Below, one piece after another: positions 23,713 to 34,515 of a stretch of DNA of 60,000 bases; the first letter of the stretch is position 1, and every line of letters starts with the position of its first letter. This stretch comes from Takakia lepidozioides (lineage: Eukaryota; Streptophyta; Takakiopsida; Takakiales; Takakiaceae): contig CM060733.1 of the NCBI GenBank assembly GCA_030704615.1, positions 67,954,001 to 68,014,000 of the forward strand, read 5' to 3'. The notes beneath the pieces are model-generated. The model did no database searches. It was not told where the DNA came from and saw nothing but the letters and a program-made list of their open reading frames with translations. The translations under genes were made by a program, and so were the position numbers.

Positions 23713-24539
23713 CACTAGAAGCATTCGTGTCATTTACCACTGGGGTAACGACTCATTTTGAATCGTAAAAGTCAAAAAACTGGGATCGACTGGAAGTTAC
23801 AAACGACTAGTTACAACAGACATGGTAGTTGGGTTGGACATCCAATGATTGGAGTGGTAAAGGACGCACACGCGCGAACAACTGCTCAACAATTAATGCA
23901 ATTAATTCTGAAGAACCATGTGGCGTAACCAGGCGAGCCGCCCGTGTGTCTGACCTTTTGGGCTGACTTTGAATGCGGTGACACATGGACGCGGACGTGG
24001 ACGACGATGTGGACGCCAACGTGGCGGCGCCACGACGAGCAGTACTGCTGCCACGTGGCCACGGGCCCGGGGTGCCACGTGGTAGTAGACCACATAACTT
24101 GCAGTGCTACATGCCCAGTGGCAATTGCGACTGCGGAAGTTGGCGCAACCACTGCTTTACTACTTTAAATGAAGTGCTCAAAATTACTTGAACAATCATT
24201 CATAGTGATTCATGCTTTGAAGTTTTGGTGTTTGTAGTGAGTCGACTAGTACATACGCATGTAATGCCATACAAGAGAACTAATCATGCATTAGAAATGC
24301 ACAAACGATGAAAGACATGTCATGAAACAAAATGAAATGAAAATGAATGAAATGAAACAAAATGGTACTTTATTACATCTGCGGAAAGCTCAAAGAGCTT
24401 ATGGGACATCCGACAAAATGAAAAAAACAAAGTAAAAAAACAGCCCAAAAGCTACTGCTGCTCTGGGGATTGCCTAAGGGTCAAGGCCTCGTGCAAGTAA
24501 GCTGCCAAGCAGTTCTGATCCTCATAATGCAAGACTTCA

Positions 24540-26660
24540 GTGAGTTCCACAGAATAGACCATCTACCCATGGAGGTTTCTTGTAGTTATTGATCCACAAG
24601 GAATCATAGGTAATCTTATGCTTGAAATTTGGCCCTCTAGGATGAATCTGGACCCACACTCTATCCATGCCCCTGCACAAATCATGCATTCATCCTTGCC
24701 TTGCTGCTAGGAGCTAACAATGACAGCCTAGATTTGTTCAGCTAGGAAACACCCAACTCAGCTTATCACACTAGTTCCTATGCTCAATTGCGTCTGCTAC
24801 AATGTAGCAGGCATTCACCTTTTTGCCTCGGTTGTCCCATCATTGACTGGGGGCAGAAAAGTATTCATTCCACAGCTTCTCCTCATGTCTGTTACTTGTT
24901 TTTTGATACTTTCCTGTTGTCACATAGTAGTATCATGTCAAAGTCACTCCAAACTAGATTCATTCAACTAGCTAACTTGCAGAATTCAACATGGAAATTT
25001 TGGGCCGATTCTGATAAGAGGGAAAAAAACGGGGTGAAATGTGCTGAAGAAGATGCTTTCATTAACAATGTTTGATTTTATCAATCGTGCCGTTGCTGCC
25101 AATTGACCATCTACCCATGCAAGTTTCTTGTAGCTGCATATTTAATCTGGAGCTTGAAGTCCGGCCCTCTTGGGTGAATCTGCACCCACACTCTATCTGC
25201 TCCTTCAGCTATCCATGCCTCGCACGAATCATGCATACAACCTTGCCTTGTTGCTAGCAGTTGACGATGACAGCCTAGACTTGTTCTAGGAAGCACCCAA
25301 CTCAACTTATCACACTAGTTCCTACGCTCAATTGCATCTGCTACTCTCTATAATCCAACAAACATTCACCTTCTTGCCTCGATTGTCCCACCACTGACTG
25401 GGGTCAGAAAAGTATTCATTCCACAACTTCTCCTCGTCTGTGTTACCTGTTTCTAATACTATCCTGTTGTCACATTGGCAGAATCATGTCAAAGTCACTC
25501 CAAACTATCAAAGCCTCACTCAACCAGCTAACTTGCAGAATTTAGACATGAATAATTAGGGACGATTCTGATAAGAGGGGAAAACAAGGTGAAATTGAAG
25601 AAGGTGCCTTCATTAGCAGTCATTAGCACATAACTATGAAAGCTATCAAAACATAATTGTTCTAAAGCCAGACATTTTAACACACGTTTATGGATGAAAC
25701 TCATGAAAAGCACTTTGCAAAACCACAAAACTTACAAAACACCTCTCAAACCAACCCAGTTCCAAACAACAAGAACCCTTCTAGATGATACACACTTTGT
25801 TTGCCATATCCAACGCATCATAATTAGTTGTCAGCCTTACATAAGCCTTCTCCAGTCCATCAGGCCTGTTGCACAAAATTGCAAGCCTAGAGGTAAGAAT
25901 ACATGTAATAAACACCCAAAGGGGAATAGTCCATGCTCTACCAAGCCAGCCTTGAGGTTCCATTCTAAGCTTGAGATTGCGACTTGACACAGCTAACAGC
26001 AATCATGTCAGTTGATTGAGTGTTCCTGAAGATCTTGAAAATAATCAATCATGGTAATCTCAGGTTGTCGCCCACACAGGGTGTGATGGTAACTCAGGCA
26101 GGGCTACTCCAAGCCTACATGACAAGTGGATTCTGTTTCAGAGTGAAAAGGATAGCGTAGCATTCTGGCAGGCAAAGAATTGGTATGCTCTTGAGAAAAC
26201 GAGCGGTATACTTTGTGAGGGGACTGTTTCTCATCCAAAGGCACTACAGCTTGTGGATGTACCATCATGCCTACCATGACAAAGAGGTGAGAATCTGTGA
26301 AAAGCCTCACGTCAGCCATGACGACAACATATTTAGTCCAGATCATACCTTATCAAAGTGTTAATCTTTTTTGTTTGGATGTCGATCGTACATCTTCTTC
26401 ACTTGAAATCCGGTCCTCTTATGAATCTGGACCCACACTCTATCCCTGGTCCTTCAGCTATCCACGCCTGTGTAGAAACCATGAATACATCTTCAGCCTT
26501 GCTGCTAGCAGCTGAAGCAGCTGACGCTGACGGCGTGAAGTTCTTCAAGGAAACACCCCAACCCTACCTACAGTAACGTCAAAATCACTACAAAACCACC
26601 ATAGATTCACCAACGAGCTTCTCCACATCTACGTTATCTGTTTTTGGATAATTCTTGCTG
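24540..26660. repeat. Three diverged copies of a segment inside CACTA-2
   Basis: Segments near 24555-24900, 25095-25450 and 26380-26540 share long stretches, such as ACCATCTACCCATG, TCTGGACCCACACTCTATC and CACACTAGTTCCTA. Read on the minus strand all three give variants of DRVWVQIHPRGPDFK, so the unit may be a duplicated exon of the captured gene. I do not recognise the protein. Confidence 0.6.
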
Positions 26661-28904
26661 CCACATTGGCAATAACTCCAGGTTAGGCTTCAGGGCAATG
26701 TTCAGGCTGACATCTAGTACATTTCCAGCTTTGACTATATCACCATGAACCAGTAAACAGATGCAAAGAGCAAAGGAGAATGTAGTTGCCCGATGTCTAA
26801 GCATCGCAGCTCCATGCATGTAAGCCCCCAAGCATTTCTGATCCTCGTAATGGGAGTAGACCTAGAGGGGGTTGTGTCCAAAACTGTAGAGGTTTGGTGC
26901 CCAAAGACTCTCCTTGAAAATGAGGTTAGACAAAAACTACCCTAGACTTGTTTTCAATCTATGACAAGAGCAAATACCCGATCTCATGATCTCAGCAAAC
27001 ACCGCTTTATAATGTCACCATGGACCTCATAATTGTCCTTTTCTAGGGATGCCAAGCTTGCACATACAATGTGCATTGCAAACACAAAGAAACCTGATGT
27101 GGTCAATGGGCTAAACACACCTTAATTCATGCACCATTTGCTTAGAAGTCTTCAAGGACTCCATCCCACTGTACATATCCTGCAATCATGGGCTCCATGA
27201 TCATACCACATTTCGTTCAGCCATATTGTTGAACACTCCCTTAATTGCATCCTTGATGCACCCACATTTGGCATACATGTACACGACATTGAGTTCATCA
27301 AATCCTACAACAGCCCACCATCGCTGCCCACTACTTACAAACTGCCACAAAAACAGTTTCATAGAACTTATAGATGATTGGTGGAAGGCAAGGCCCCTCG
27401 CCATGGGCCAGATTAATTGTATGTTGCAGCCCAGAACAACGACGGGAAGTCATCTAGGGCAGCAAACCCCATCTTGGCAGCATCTTTTGTGTGAGAGAAG
27501 TCAAGCTGAACCTGCTCATCATATCGAGTGGGATGGACCAGATGTAAAGCTGCCAAGCCAACCACACTCATATTCGCACTCAAGAAACATAAGCTGGAGC
27601 CATTTTCAGATTATGAGTACCCGTGTTTTAAGAATACTCCTTCTTCAACTTGCGGTGAACGGGCAGAAAACTTCACAATGTGCAGCAGATTAATGGACCA
27701 AGATGCGGAGCTGAATTGGGTATCTAGTTGGGCAATGCTGGTTTCAAATCCCTGCGTTTCAAAGATCTAGCTTGAATGGGCACACTCCGGCAGTGGAAGG
27801 CTCACGGAGTAATGAGTTTGGGCTGATATGCATGCTGACATGCCATGCCGGTGCAAAGAACAACGCTATGAGTGGTGATTGTGATCTCAAAATCTGCCCC
27901 TGCATTCAAGCTGATTTCTCTCTCGAGCAGAGCAACCTTGTGGATGTTCCACCCAGTGTCCAAAAACAGCTCAAGTGCAAGACAACAACATCAGCAAGGC
28001 ATGGTTAAGCAAGGTCATGGTGGAGAGGCATTTGAACTCTCTGAACGTAATATGGTCGGACTTCACCCCCTCCCACATCAACTGCTCATAGGTCTCCAAA
28101 CCTGCAATCCCCGCCCCTGTTGTGCATGTCCTGCGATCATCACTTTCCACGACACCACATTTCGCTCAGCCATTTTGTTGAACACTCCCTATCCAGAAGG
28201 GTATTGTTCATAATGACATCTACCACAATTCCAGCTTTGACGATGCAACCATGGACCTCTATGCCCTTCTCTAGCAGGCTCGCACATGCACTACAAACAC
28301 AAACAAACGTAATGTGCTCGGGCTTCACCCCCTAGACCGACATCATTTGCTCATAGGTCTCCAAAACCCGCAATCCCCGCCCATGTTGTGCATGTCCTGT
28401 GATCATCATGTTCCACCACACCACATTTCGCTCAGCCATATTGTTGAACACTCCTTGTCCACAAGAGAATGCTCCCATGTTTGGCATACATGTCGACAAG
28501 GTATTGTTACATCTGGTACAGTTCCAGCTTTGACGATGTCACGATGGACCTCTTTGCACTTTACCAGGTCTCCAAGTCTCCAGGGCTGCCAGGTTTGCAC
28601 ATGCATTGCAAACACAAATGAACGTGACCCGGTCAGGCTGCACCTCTTCTCGCAACATTTGCTCATATGTCTCCAATGCCCTCATCCCGCACACATGCTG
28701 GCCATATCTTGCGAGATTTAGCGTGTTCCATGAGACAACATCTCGTTCAACCATGTTATCAAACTCTCCCTTCGCAACTTCATAGGTCTCCAAAGCCTCC
28801 ATCCCACGTCCCTGCTGTGCATACCCTGCAAGCATCGCACTCCACGACACTACATCTCGGCAAAACAGGCTGAAATAGCTCGAAGAAGAAGGTGCCCTCA
28901 CCAC
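26634..28904 (-). pseudogene. Captured PPR protein fragment (PLS type) in CACTA-2
   Basis: Minus-strand frames contain repeated pentatricopeptide units. Examples are RDVVSWSAMLAGYAQQGRG, ERDVVSWNTLN, MLREEVQPDRVTFICV, KPEHITFVCVCSACASL and VYMYAKCGCIKDAIKGVF. These match the P, L and S repeats of plant organelle RNA-editing factors. The units are scattered over several frames and partly duplicated (27201-27404, 28140-28328, 28406-28666, 28539-28904), and no DYW domain is visible. The copy cannot be functional. It came into CACTA-2 as host cargo. Confidence 0.8.
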
Positions 28905-29715
28905 ATTGTCCTCTACCTTGTGTCATGACCCATTGCGGATTAGACTGACCATGAACCCAAGAAGACCTCTTGTGCGTGCTGCTTGTATCTGTAGTCAGGT
29001 AATGTGGGATTGGTCCGTAAGAACCACCATGGTGCAGCTGAGCGGGCAGAGATTAAAGTATGGGCTGCTAAGACCAAGCTGATTCCCCCAAGAACCTTGT
29101 GATCATCAGGAAGAATACCAAATCATGGTACAAAGGGGAGCCAAGAGCCCACATTTTCACATAATGCGCCCCTGACGCCATAAACGCTTGCAACAACAGG
29201 ACATGGGCCTCGATTTGGTCTTCGTCCTTCTCGCATCACTTGCTTGACTCTCTCCCAAGCCTCCATCCCTCTCCCGACACTTTGACAAATTCAGGCAAAG
29301 GACAAAGTTACTCTTCCACCCTTAGATCATTTTACATCCGACGATTAGAACAATCTCTATGAGCCACACAAGCCCTAAAATACATTAAAATATTCCACGT
29401 CATGAGCCATGTGGAGCACTTATAAAAATTCCATTTTTGAATAGGGTGTGCAATGAATGCCTAGTTGTTAAGAGTCGTTCTCTAGTGCTTAAAACCACTT
29501 ATAATTGTTGTTTTAAAAAAAAACAATTTACGTAATTGAATTAAATCGTCGCGAATATTGCGCCGACTGCGGAGTCATTGATGCAACTTCTATCCGCCAT
29601 TAGAAATGCGAATTTATCCGTTACGACTGTGTAGTAGTAACAAACATCTCAAAGTTGTTCCCTCAGTGGTTTTGGACATGCAGTCAATTTGGAAAAGACA
29701 CGAATGCTTCTAGTG

Positions 29716-30288
29716 TTTCTGAGGCATCATGTCGTCAGGTGTTGGGGCAAGCGATGGATCTAAATTGCTTGACCTGGATTATCAGCTTGGCTATGGCTGA
29801 GCAACGTAGAGTGCGGAGTGCACTTCCCTTGACGATCTCTCTGCCTATCGAGACGGTATAGGCAGAGAGTGGGGGCGAGCTGGTGAGGACCACGGGGTGT
29901 AGACATCCATGGCACACGTGGGAGGTGCTCGAGGTTGAGAGGGAGTTGGCAGCCAAGGTGGCTGTGATGGATGAGGTTGGGGATTCTTCTCGGGTTGAGG
30001 AGGTCCTCAAGGATGAGATGATGGGGCAGGATGAGGCCTTGTCATTGACGGAGCAGGCAGGGAGTACTGCTCATGAGGTTGCGGCATAGCAACCACGGGA
30101 CACGTCTCCTACCTCTAAGTCTGCTGGACTTAAGGTTGCATCTACGGAGGACAACTAGGAGCCTGACATTGGACCCATTGTCACCGGAGGAAAGAGACGA
30201 CGTATACGGCAGTTCCTGAGGGCTTACAGGAATTGCTTTGCCTTCAGTTTGAAGAACTTGGGAGCATTGAAGGGTCAGGAAATTCGTA
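29716..30288 (+). pseudogene. Methyltransferase C-terminal end and linker to RT (copy A)
   Basis: After CACTA-2 the frame resumes with SEASRRQVLGQAMDLNCLTW, which in copy B is continuous with the motif X region (46158 onward). This is the C-terminal helix region of the methyltransferase. A charged linker follows (ELAAKVAVMDEVG, QDEALSLTEQ) that leads into pol. TAG stops at about 30087 and 30158 are also present in copy B. Confidence 0.65.
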
Positions 30289-31590
30289 TTGAGTTGGCCA
30301 CTGACACGTCAATCTTTTCGGAGACCCTATAGATACAGTGACATGGAGAGGTCTTTGATTCAGATGAGGACTCAAGATCTCTGGGAGGTTGGTTTGGTGG
30401 AGCTCTGTGGTGGAATGTATGCTTCAGCCACGGTGATGCCAGCCAAGAAGGATGTCTATGGCAATTGGACGGAGAGACATATGTGCGGTGATTACCGGCC
30501 TGTAAATCGTCAGACCAAGTCCGATAAGTATGCCATGCCCACACCGGAGGAGATCTTTGATGTCATTGGGCATGCCAAGGTCTTTAGCACTTTGGACTTG
30601 CGGTCCGGATATCACCAGTTGCCGATCAAAGAGGCGGACAAGCAGAAGACGACATTCTGGGGGATCAATGAGCACGGGAAGGATTGCCTATATCAGTGGC
30701 GGTTCTTACCATTCGGGCTTAAGAATGCTCCCGCAGAGTTCCAGAGAGTTATGGACAGGATTCTAGCAGGGGTAGACTTTGCTCGGTGCTACATAGATGA
30801 CATCATCATCTTTAGTGTTACGGTGGAGGAGCACGAGAGACACCTTCAGGTGGTGTTTGAGCGTTTGAGAGCGCACGGATTGAAATTACATTCGGGGAAG
30901 TGCAAGTTCTTCCACAACCAGATTGAGTATCTGGGCCACATGATATATCCTGGAGGATTGGGGGTGTAGCACACTAAGGTAAAGGCCATCGCACAGATTC
31001 CACGTCCCACGGATGTGAGCCGAGTTCGAGCTTTCATGGGGTTGGCAAACTACTATAGACGGTTTGTCAAGGGATTTAGTGCTATTGCAAAGGCTCTAAC
31101 CAATCTGATCAAGGTAGACCAGGAGTGGCAGTGAGAAGATGAGCAAGAGCGAGCTTTTCAGGAGCTCAAAGCGAGGTTGACCTCGGCGCCGATCTTGAGA
31201 CGACCTATCATGGGGCATGTCTTTCAAGTGCACACAGATTGGAGCATGCTGGGGCTTGGAGCGGTGCTCACACATGTGGATGATGAGGGAAGAGAGTTCG
31301 TAGTGGCTTATGCTAGCCGCTCGAACAACGTTGCAGAGTCTAAGTATAGCTCATATGAGGGGGAGTGCTTAGCTGCAGTGTGGGCCGTGGCACACTTCAG
31401 GTGCTATCTATACGACAATCTCTTCACCCTTGTCACGGATTACCAGCCACTCAAGTGGTTGATGGAGTCAGACAAGCTTACAGGGAAGCTTGCACGGTGG
31501 GCACTTATACTCCAAGAGTATGACTTTCAGGTTGTGCATCGACCGAGTTTGGTCAATCGGGATGCGGATGGATTGAGTCGCAATCCATGC
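30289..31590 (+). pseudogene. Reverse transcriptase and RNase H (copy A)
   Basis: The RT part (30289-30969) shows SATVMPAKKD, MCGDYRPVN, STLDLRSGYHQLPI, LPFGLKNAPAEFQRVMDRIL, the catalytic YIDDIIIF and KCKFFHNQIEYLGH, in the order of Ty3 RT. A TAG after GGLGV (30967-30969) interrupts it where Gln is expected. RNase H continues in the same frame from 31177 with HTDWSMLGLGAVL, YASRSNN, SSYEGECLAAVWAV and DYQPLKWL, ending in DADGLSRNP. The enzyme would copy element RNA to DNA. The block 30084-31091 is almost identical to copy B, including its stops. Confidence 0.9.
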
Positions 31591-32975
31591 ACGAGCCAAC
31601 ATGATGACACTAGAGCTCGGTGGCATGGTGAGACGGATGAGGAGATGGTGCCGGGATGGCATGCATCTGCCTTTTTGTGTATCTTGGCATCGGGAGGTCA
31701 GGTTGGACCTACAACAGGGATGACTGTAGACGGAGTGTCTGAAGACCCTGAGGCTAGTGATGAGCCAGGTGGTGCCAGAGATATACATGAGGATTCGGTT
31801 GTATTGGACTATCTCCGCACTGGAGACACGACAACTAGTGTGATTGCCAATGAGAGGGGTCGGATTCTGCAACGAGCCAAGAGGTTCAAGTGGGAGGGGA
31901 TACACCTGCTTCGAGTGTGGGAGGATGGTCGGGTGAGGATCGTGCCTCACCCAACACAGCGTGCACGGTTAGTGCGGCATGCCCATGAGGAGTTGGGACA
32001 TTTTGGAGTGCGACGCACTCACAATTTACTGCAGGGGCAGTATTGGTGGCGTGGTATGCACACAGAGGTGCAACAGTTCGTGGCTAGGTGCATGGTGTGT
32101 GACAGGGTACGTGTTTCATTCAACGCCCCAACACCACAGTTGCATCCTTTACCCATCATGGGATTGGGCTACAGGTGGAGTCTTGACTTCGCAGGGCCGT
32201 TGCCATTGACGATGCGCCACCACAAATATGTGTTTGTGATGGTGGAGCACTTCTCCAAGTGGATTGAGTTGGTTCCATTGCCTGACAAGCTAGTGAGGGG
32301 GCTGCGTATGCATTCCTGGATCGTGTGCTTAGCCGATTCGGTGCTCCAGCTGAGGTACTTACGGACCAAGGGAGAGAGTTCTTGGGGGAGTTTTAGGCTT
32401 TGTGTGATAAAGTCTTGATAGACCACCGTACCACTTCTCGGGATCATCCTGAGGCCGATGGCTTGGCAGAGACAGTGGTTCAGATAGTGAAGATGGGTTT
32501 GCGCAAGTATGGCTTGCAAAAGGGACACCTAGGAGATTGGGATCTTCAGGTACCTTGGTTAGCCATGGGCTACAGGTTCAGCAAGCAAGCATCACTTACC
32601 TCATTCTCACCATATTTCCTTCTCTTTGGCCGAGAGCCGGATTTGCCTCCATCTATTCGCAGGGAGGCTGCAGTAGTCCTCAACCTTGATGATCCAGATG
32701 TGTGGACACAAACATGTGCCAAGCGGGCAGAGTTGTTCAAGAGAGTCATGCCTATGGCTTTTGAGAATCTTGCTATTGCCCGCCCAACACCGAGACACAT
32801 TGAGGTATGTCACTATACGTGGAGGGGGATATCGGCCAGGTGTTCGGCGTTTCCACCCTGGGGACTATGTGTATCTGCAGCAGACAGCGCCTACGACCTT
32901 GGATGTCACAGTAGGACGTGTGATTCTAAGGTCAGGGAGGTGTTGCCTTCAGGAGTCTTGATTCTGGAGGGTTGA
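31591..32975 (+). pseudogene. Integrase (copy A)
   Basis: The HHCC zinc-binding region reads HAHEELGHFGVRRTH and then CMVCDRVR. The core follows with WSLDFAGPLP (first Asp), LTDQGREF (second Asp, in a shifted frame near 32356-32380) and HPEADGLAETVVQI (Glu). A TAG lies in the core at about 32393-32395. The C-terminal part continues to 32975 (SPYFLLFGREPDLP and beyond). It would join element DNA to the host genome. The stop at 32973-32975 is in frame with the PHD finger that follows. Confidence 0.85.
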
Positions 32976-33229
32976 GATGGCATGGTATGGAAGGACCATG
33001 TGCGTAATTGTGCGTCATGTTACCTTCCACATGTGGATGGGATGATAGATCTCACCCTTGCAATGGTACCTGCAGGGTTGCGTTGCATGCTATGTGGGCA
33101 TGCTCATGGTGCCGCCACTATGCTGGTGTGTGATCAATGCTCAAGAGGTTGGCACATGGGATGCTTGACACCACCTCTTGAGAGGGTTCCTGATGGAGAT
33201 TGGTTATGTCCACACTGCTTGGGATAGTG
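32976..33229 (+). pseudogene. PHD finger at the end of pol (copy A)
   Basis: Directly after the integrase stop, in the same frame, lies GLRCMLCGHAHGA, then MLVCDQCSRGWHMGCLTPPL, then DGDWLCPHC. The spacing CxxC...CxxC-x4-HxxC...CxxC is a complete C4HC3 PHD finger, which usually reads methylated or unmodified histone H3 tails. In chromoviruses this position carries a chromodomain. Only one TGA separates it from the integrase, so in the ancestor it was probably the C-terminal module of the polyprotein. A related finger is present at 39821-40279. Confidence 0.85.
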
Positions 33230-33474
33230 ACAGTGGATATGACTAGTGGCAGCTAACAAGACATGGGAGGCCAAGCTCATAGGAGTCAATACCCGAGATC
33301 TCAGGCTCAAGTTCGCAGGTTGCAAGACGGCGACTAACGATGGGGCAACTCTTGTACCCGGCCTCTTGATCTATCGAGTTTGAGTGTAGTAGGGACAGTG
33401 GTGGAGGACTTAGTGAGGCTATGGCCACTATCACATCTTGTGGCTACCTGGACTAAGAGGGACCTAAGCGCCAG

Positions 33475-33715
33475 CTAGGGGGGCGATTGTGATGGACTAG
33501 TGGCAGCCTAGTGATGGACTAGTGGCTGCACTAGTGGTGGCTAGTGGCAGCCTAGTGGTGGACTAGTGGCTGCACTAGTGGTGGCTAGTGGTTGTCTAGT
33601 GGCAGCCTAGTGGTGCACTAGTGGTGGACTAGTGATAGACTAGTGTTTGGTGTGCACATTGTTGTGTGGTTTTGGACAATGATGTAGTTGTGTAGCGATA
33701 TATATGCGCACGACA
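33475..33715 (+). repeat. Polypurine tract and short 3' LTR (copy A)
   Basis: The purine run AGCTAGGGGGGCGA (about 33474-33486) precedes a segment that starts TGTGATGG at 33488 and ends GCGCACGACA at 33715, giving an LTR of about 228 bp with TG...CA ends. Its first part is built of short CTAGTGG-containing repeats. Copy B ends with the same 3' sequence (to about 48808), and the sequences diverge just after it, which supports the right border. No 5' LTR is in the window. Confidence 0.6.
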
Positions 33716-34515
33716 AATTACTGAATGACATATTTGATGCATGCACACATTGAAGGTTGTTGTTTGCATTTCGCTTATAATAAGTTGTATGGTTGCAAGG
33801 ACACATTATAATATATGCCCTTTCGGGGGGCGTCATACTTTCTATTTTTAAATGCCCGTATGTTCATTTGTTCATATCAGGACTTTGTCCCTCCCTTCCC
33901 AGTCCTTTCTCTTGGCACCCCATCCAAAAACAACCCAAGGACATCAGGTGGGAGCCGTGGGCGAGACGCCGCCCCCACGACACCGAACGATGATGACGAT
34001 GACAGTGACAGTGACAGTGACAACAACAATGAGGATGGAATTAACCAGGAGGATGTGCAAGCCATGGAGGATCTCTTAATGCATCATGTGGGCGCTGATG
34101 CATCCCATGGAGAGGAAACCCGGCCAATCGATGATCCTGAAATGGCCCCCTCAAATGACATGGAGAGGGAGGCGAGAACTCCCTTGTACGAAGGGGCGAA
34201 AGTGAGTCGACTTTCAACAATTGCGTGGTATTTTTTTCCCTTGGACATCATCCTGATATTGGTCTTTCTTGCACTTTGGACACTTGGTTAGACGCGAATC
34301 ATCTCCGTGGTATAGGGTTTCATCACATGGACATGCATGAAAAATCTTATAGCCCATCCCCAAAGAGTCCAAGACTTCGCGCGCCTCTTTCCGCGACCGT
34401 GGCATCTTGGGTTTCAAGTGTGGAGCAAGGATATAGTCCGCAATTTAGTTCGCATTATGGCAGACATCCCAACATTACTTATGCCAAATCAAATTTGAAG
34501 ATTGAGCAAAAGTAA
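33716..34515. mobile_element. Rearranged CACTA-1-related fragment
   Basis: 33716-34205 matches, in reverse orientation, the transposase N-terminal region of CACTA-1 (about 12240 down to 11770). It includes the acidic DSDSDSDNNNEDGINQEDVQ frame at 33815-34291. From about 34218 the match flips to 11466-11760 in direct orientation. The two halves are therefore inverted relative to each other around a junction near 34220. It is a decayed relative, not part of CACTA-1 itself. Confidence 0.75.

Larger units (their letters stand above)
23713..29715. mobile_element. CACTA-2: 6003-bp non-autonomous CACTA element with captured PPR sequence
   Basis: The left TIR CACTAGAAGCATTCGTGTC (23713-23731) is matched by its exact reverse complement at 29697-29715. 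The flanks are TTT (23710-23712) and TTT (29716-29718), a 3-bp target duplication as expected for CACTA. Copy B, at about 46151-46165, keeps the uninterrupted sequence CTCTTTCTGAGG and so is the empty site. I find no transposase inside. The cargo includes a threefold-duplicated segment (24540-26660) and minus-strand PPR repeats (26634-28904). It is therefore a gene-fragment-carrying element that would depend on a transposase made elsewhere. Confidence 0.93.
20285..33715 (+). mobile_element. Copy A: Ty3-type LTR retrotransposon with DNA methyltransferase and PHD finger
   Basis: Domains in order on the plus strand are gag with zinc knuckles, a DSGA protease, a C5 cytosine methyltransferase, RT, RNase H, integrase, PHD finger and a short LTR. 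The RT-before-integrase order places it with Ty3. The 5' LTR and primer binding site are missing, because the element starts abruptly against an opposite chromovirus at about 20284. CACTA-2 (23713-29715) is inserted inside it. Excluding that insert the copy is about 7.4 kb. Several in-frame stops and a few frameshifts make it inactive. Confidence 0.85.

Noticed and set aside
23835-24170. GC-rich ORFs near the left end of CACTA-2
   Set aside because: ACGTGG/CCACGT-rich sequence gives open frames on both strands without motifs; likely subterminal sequence.
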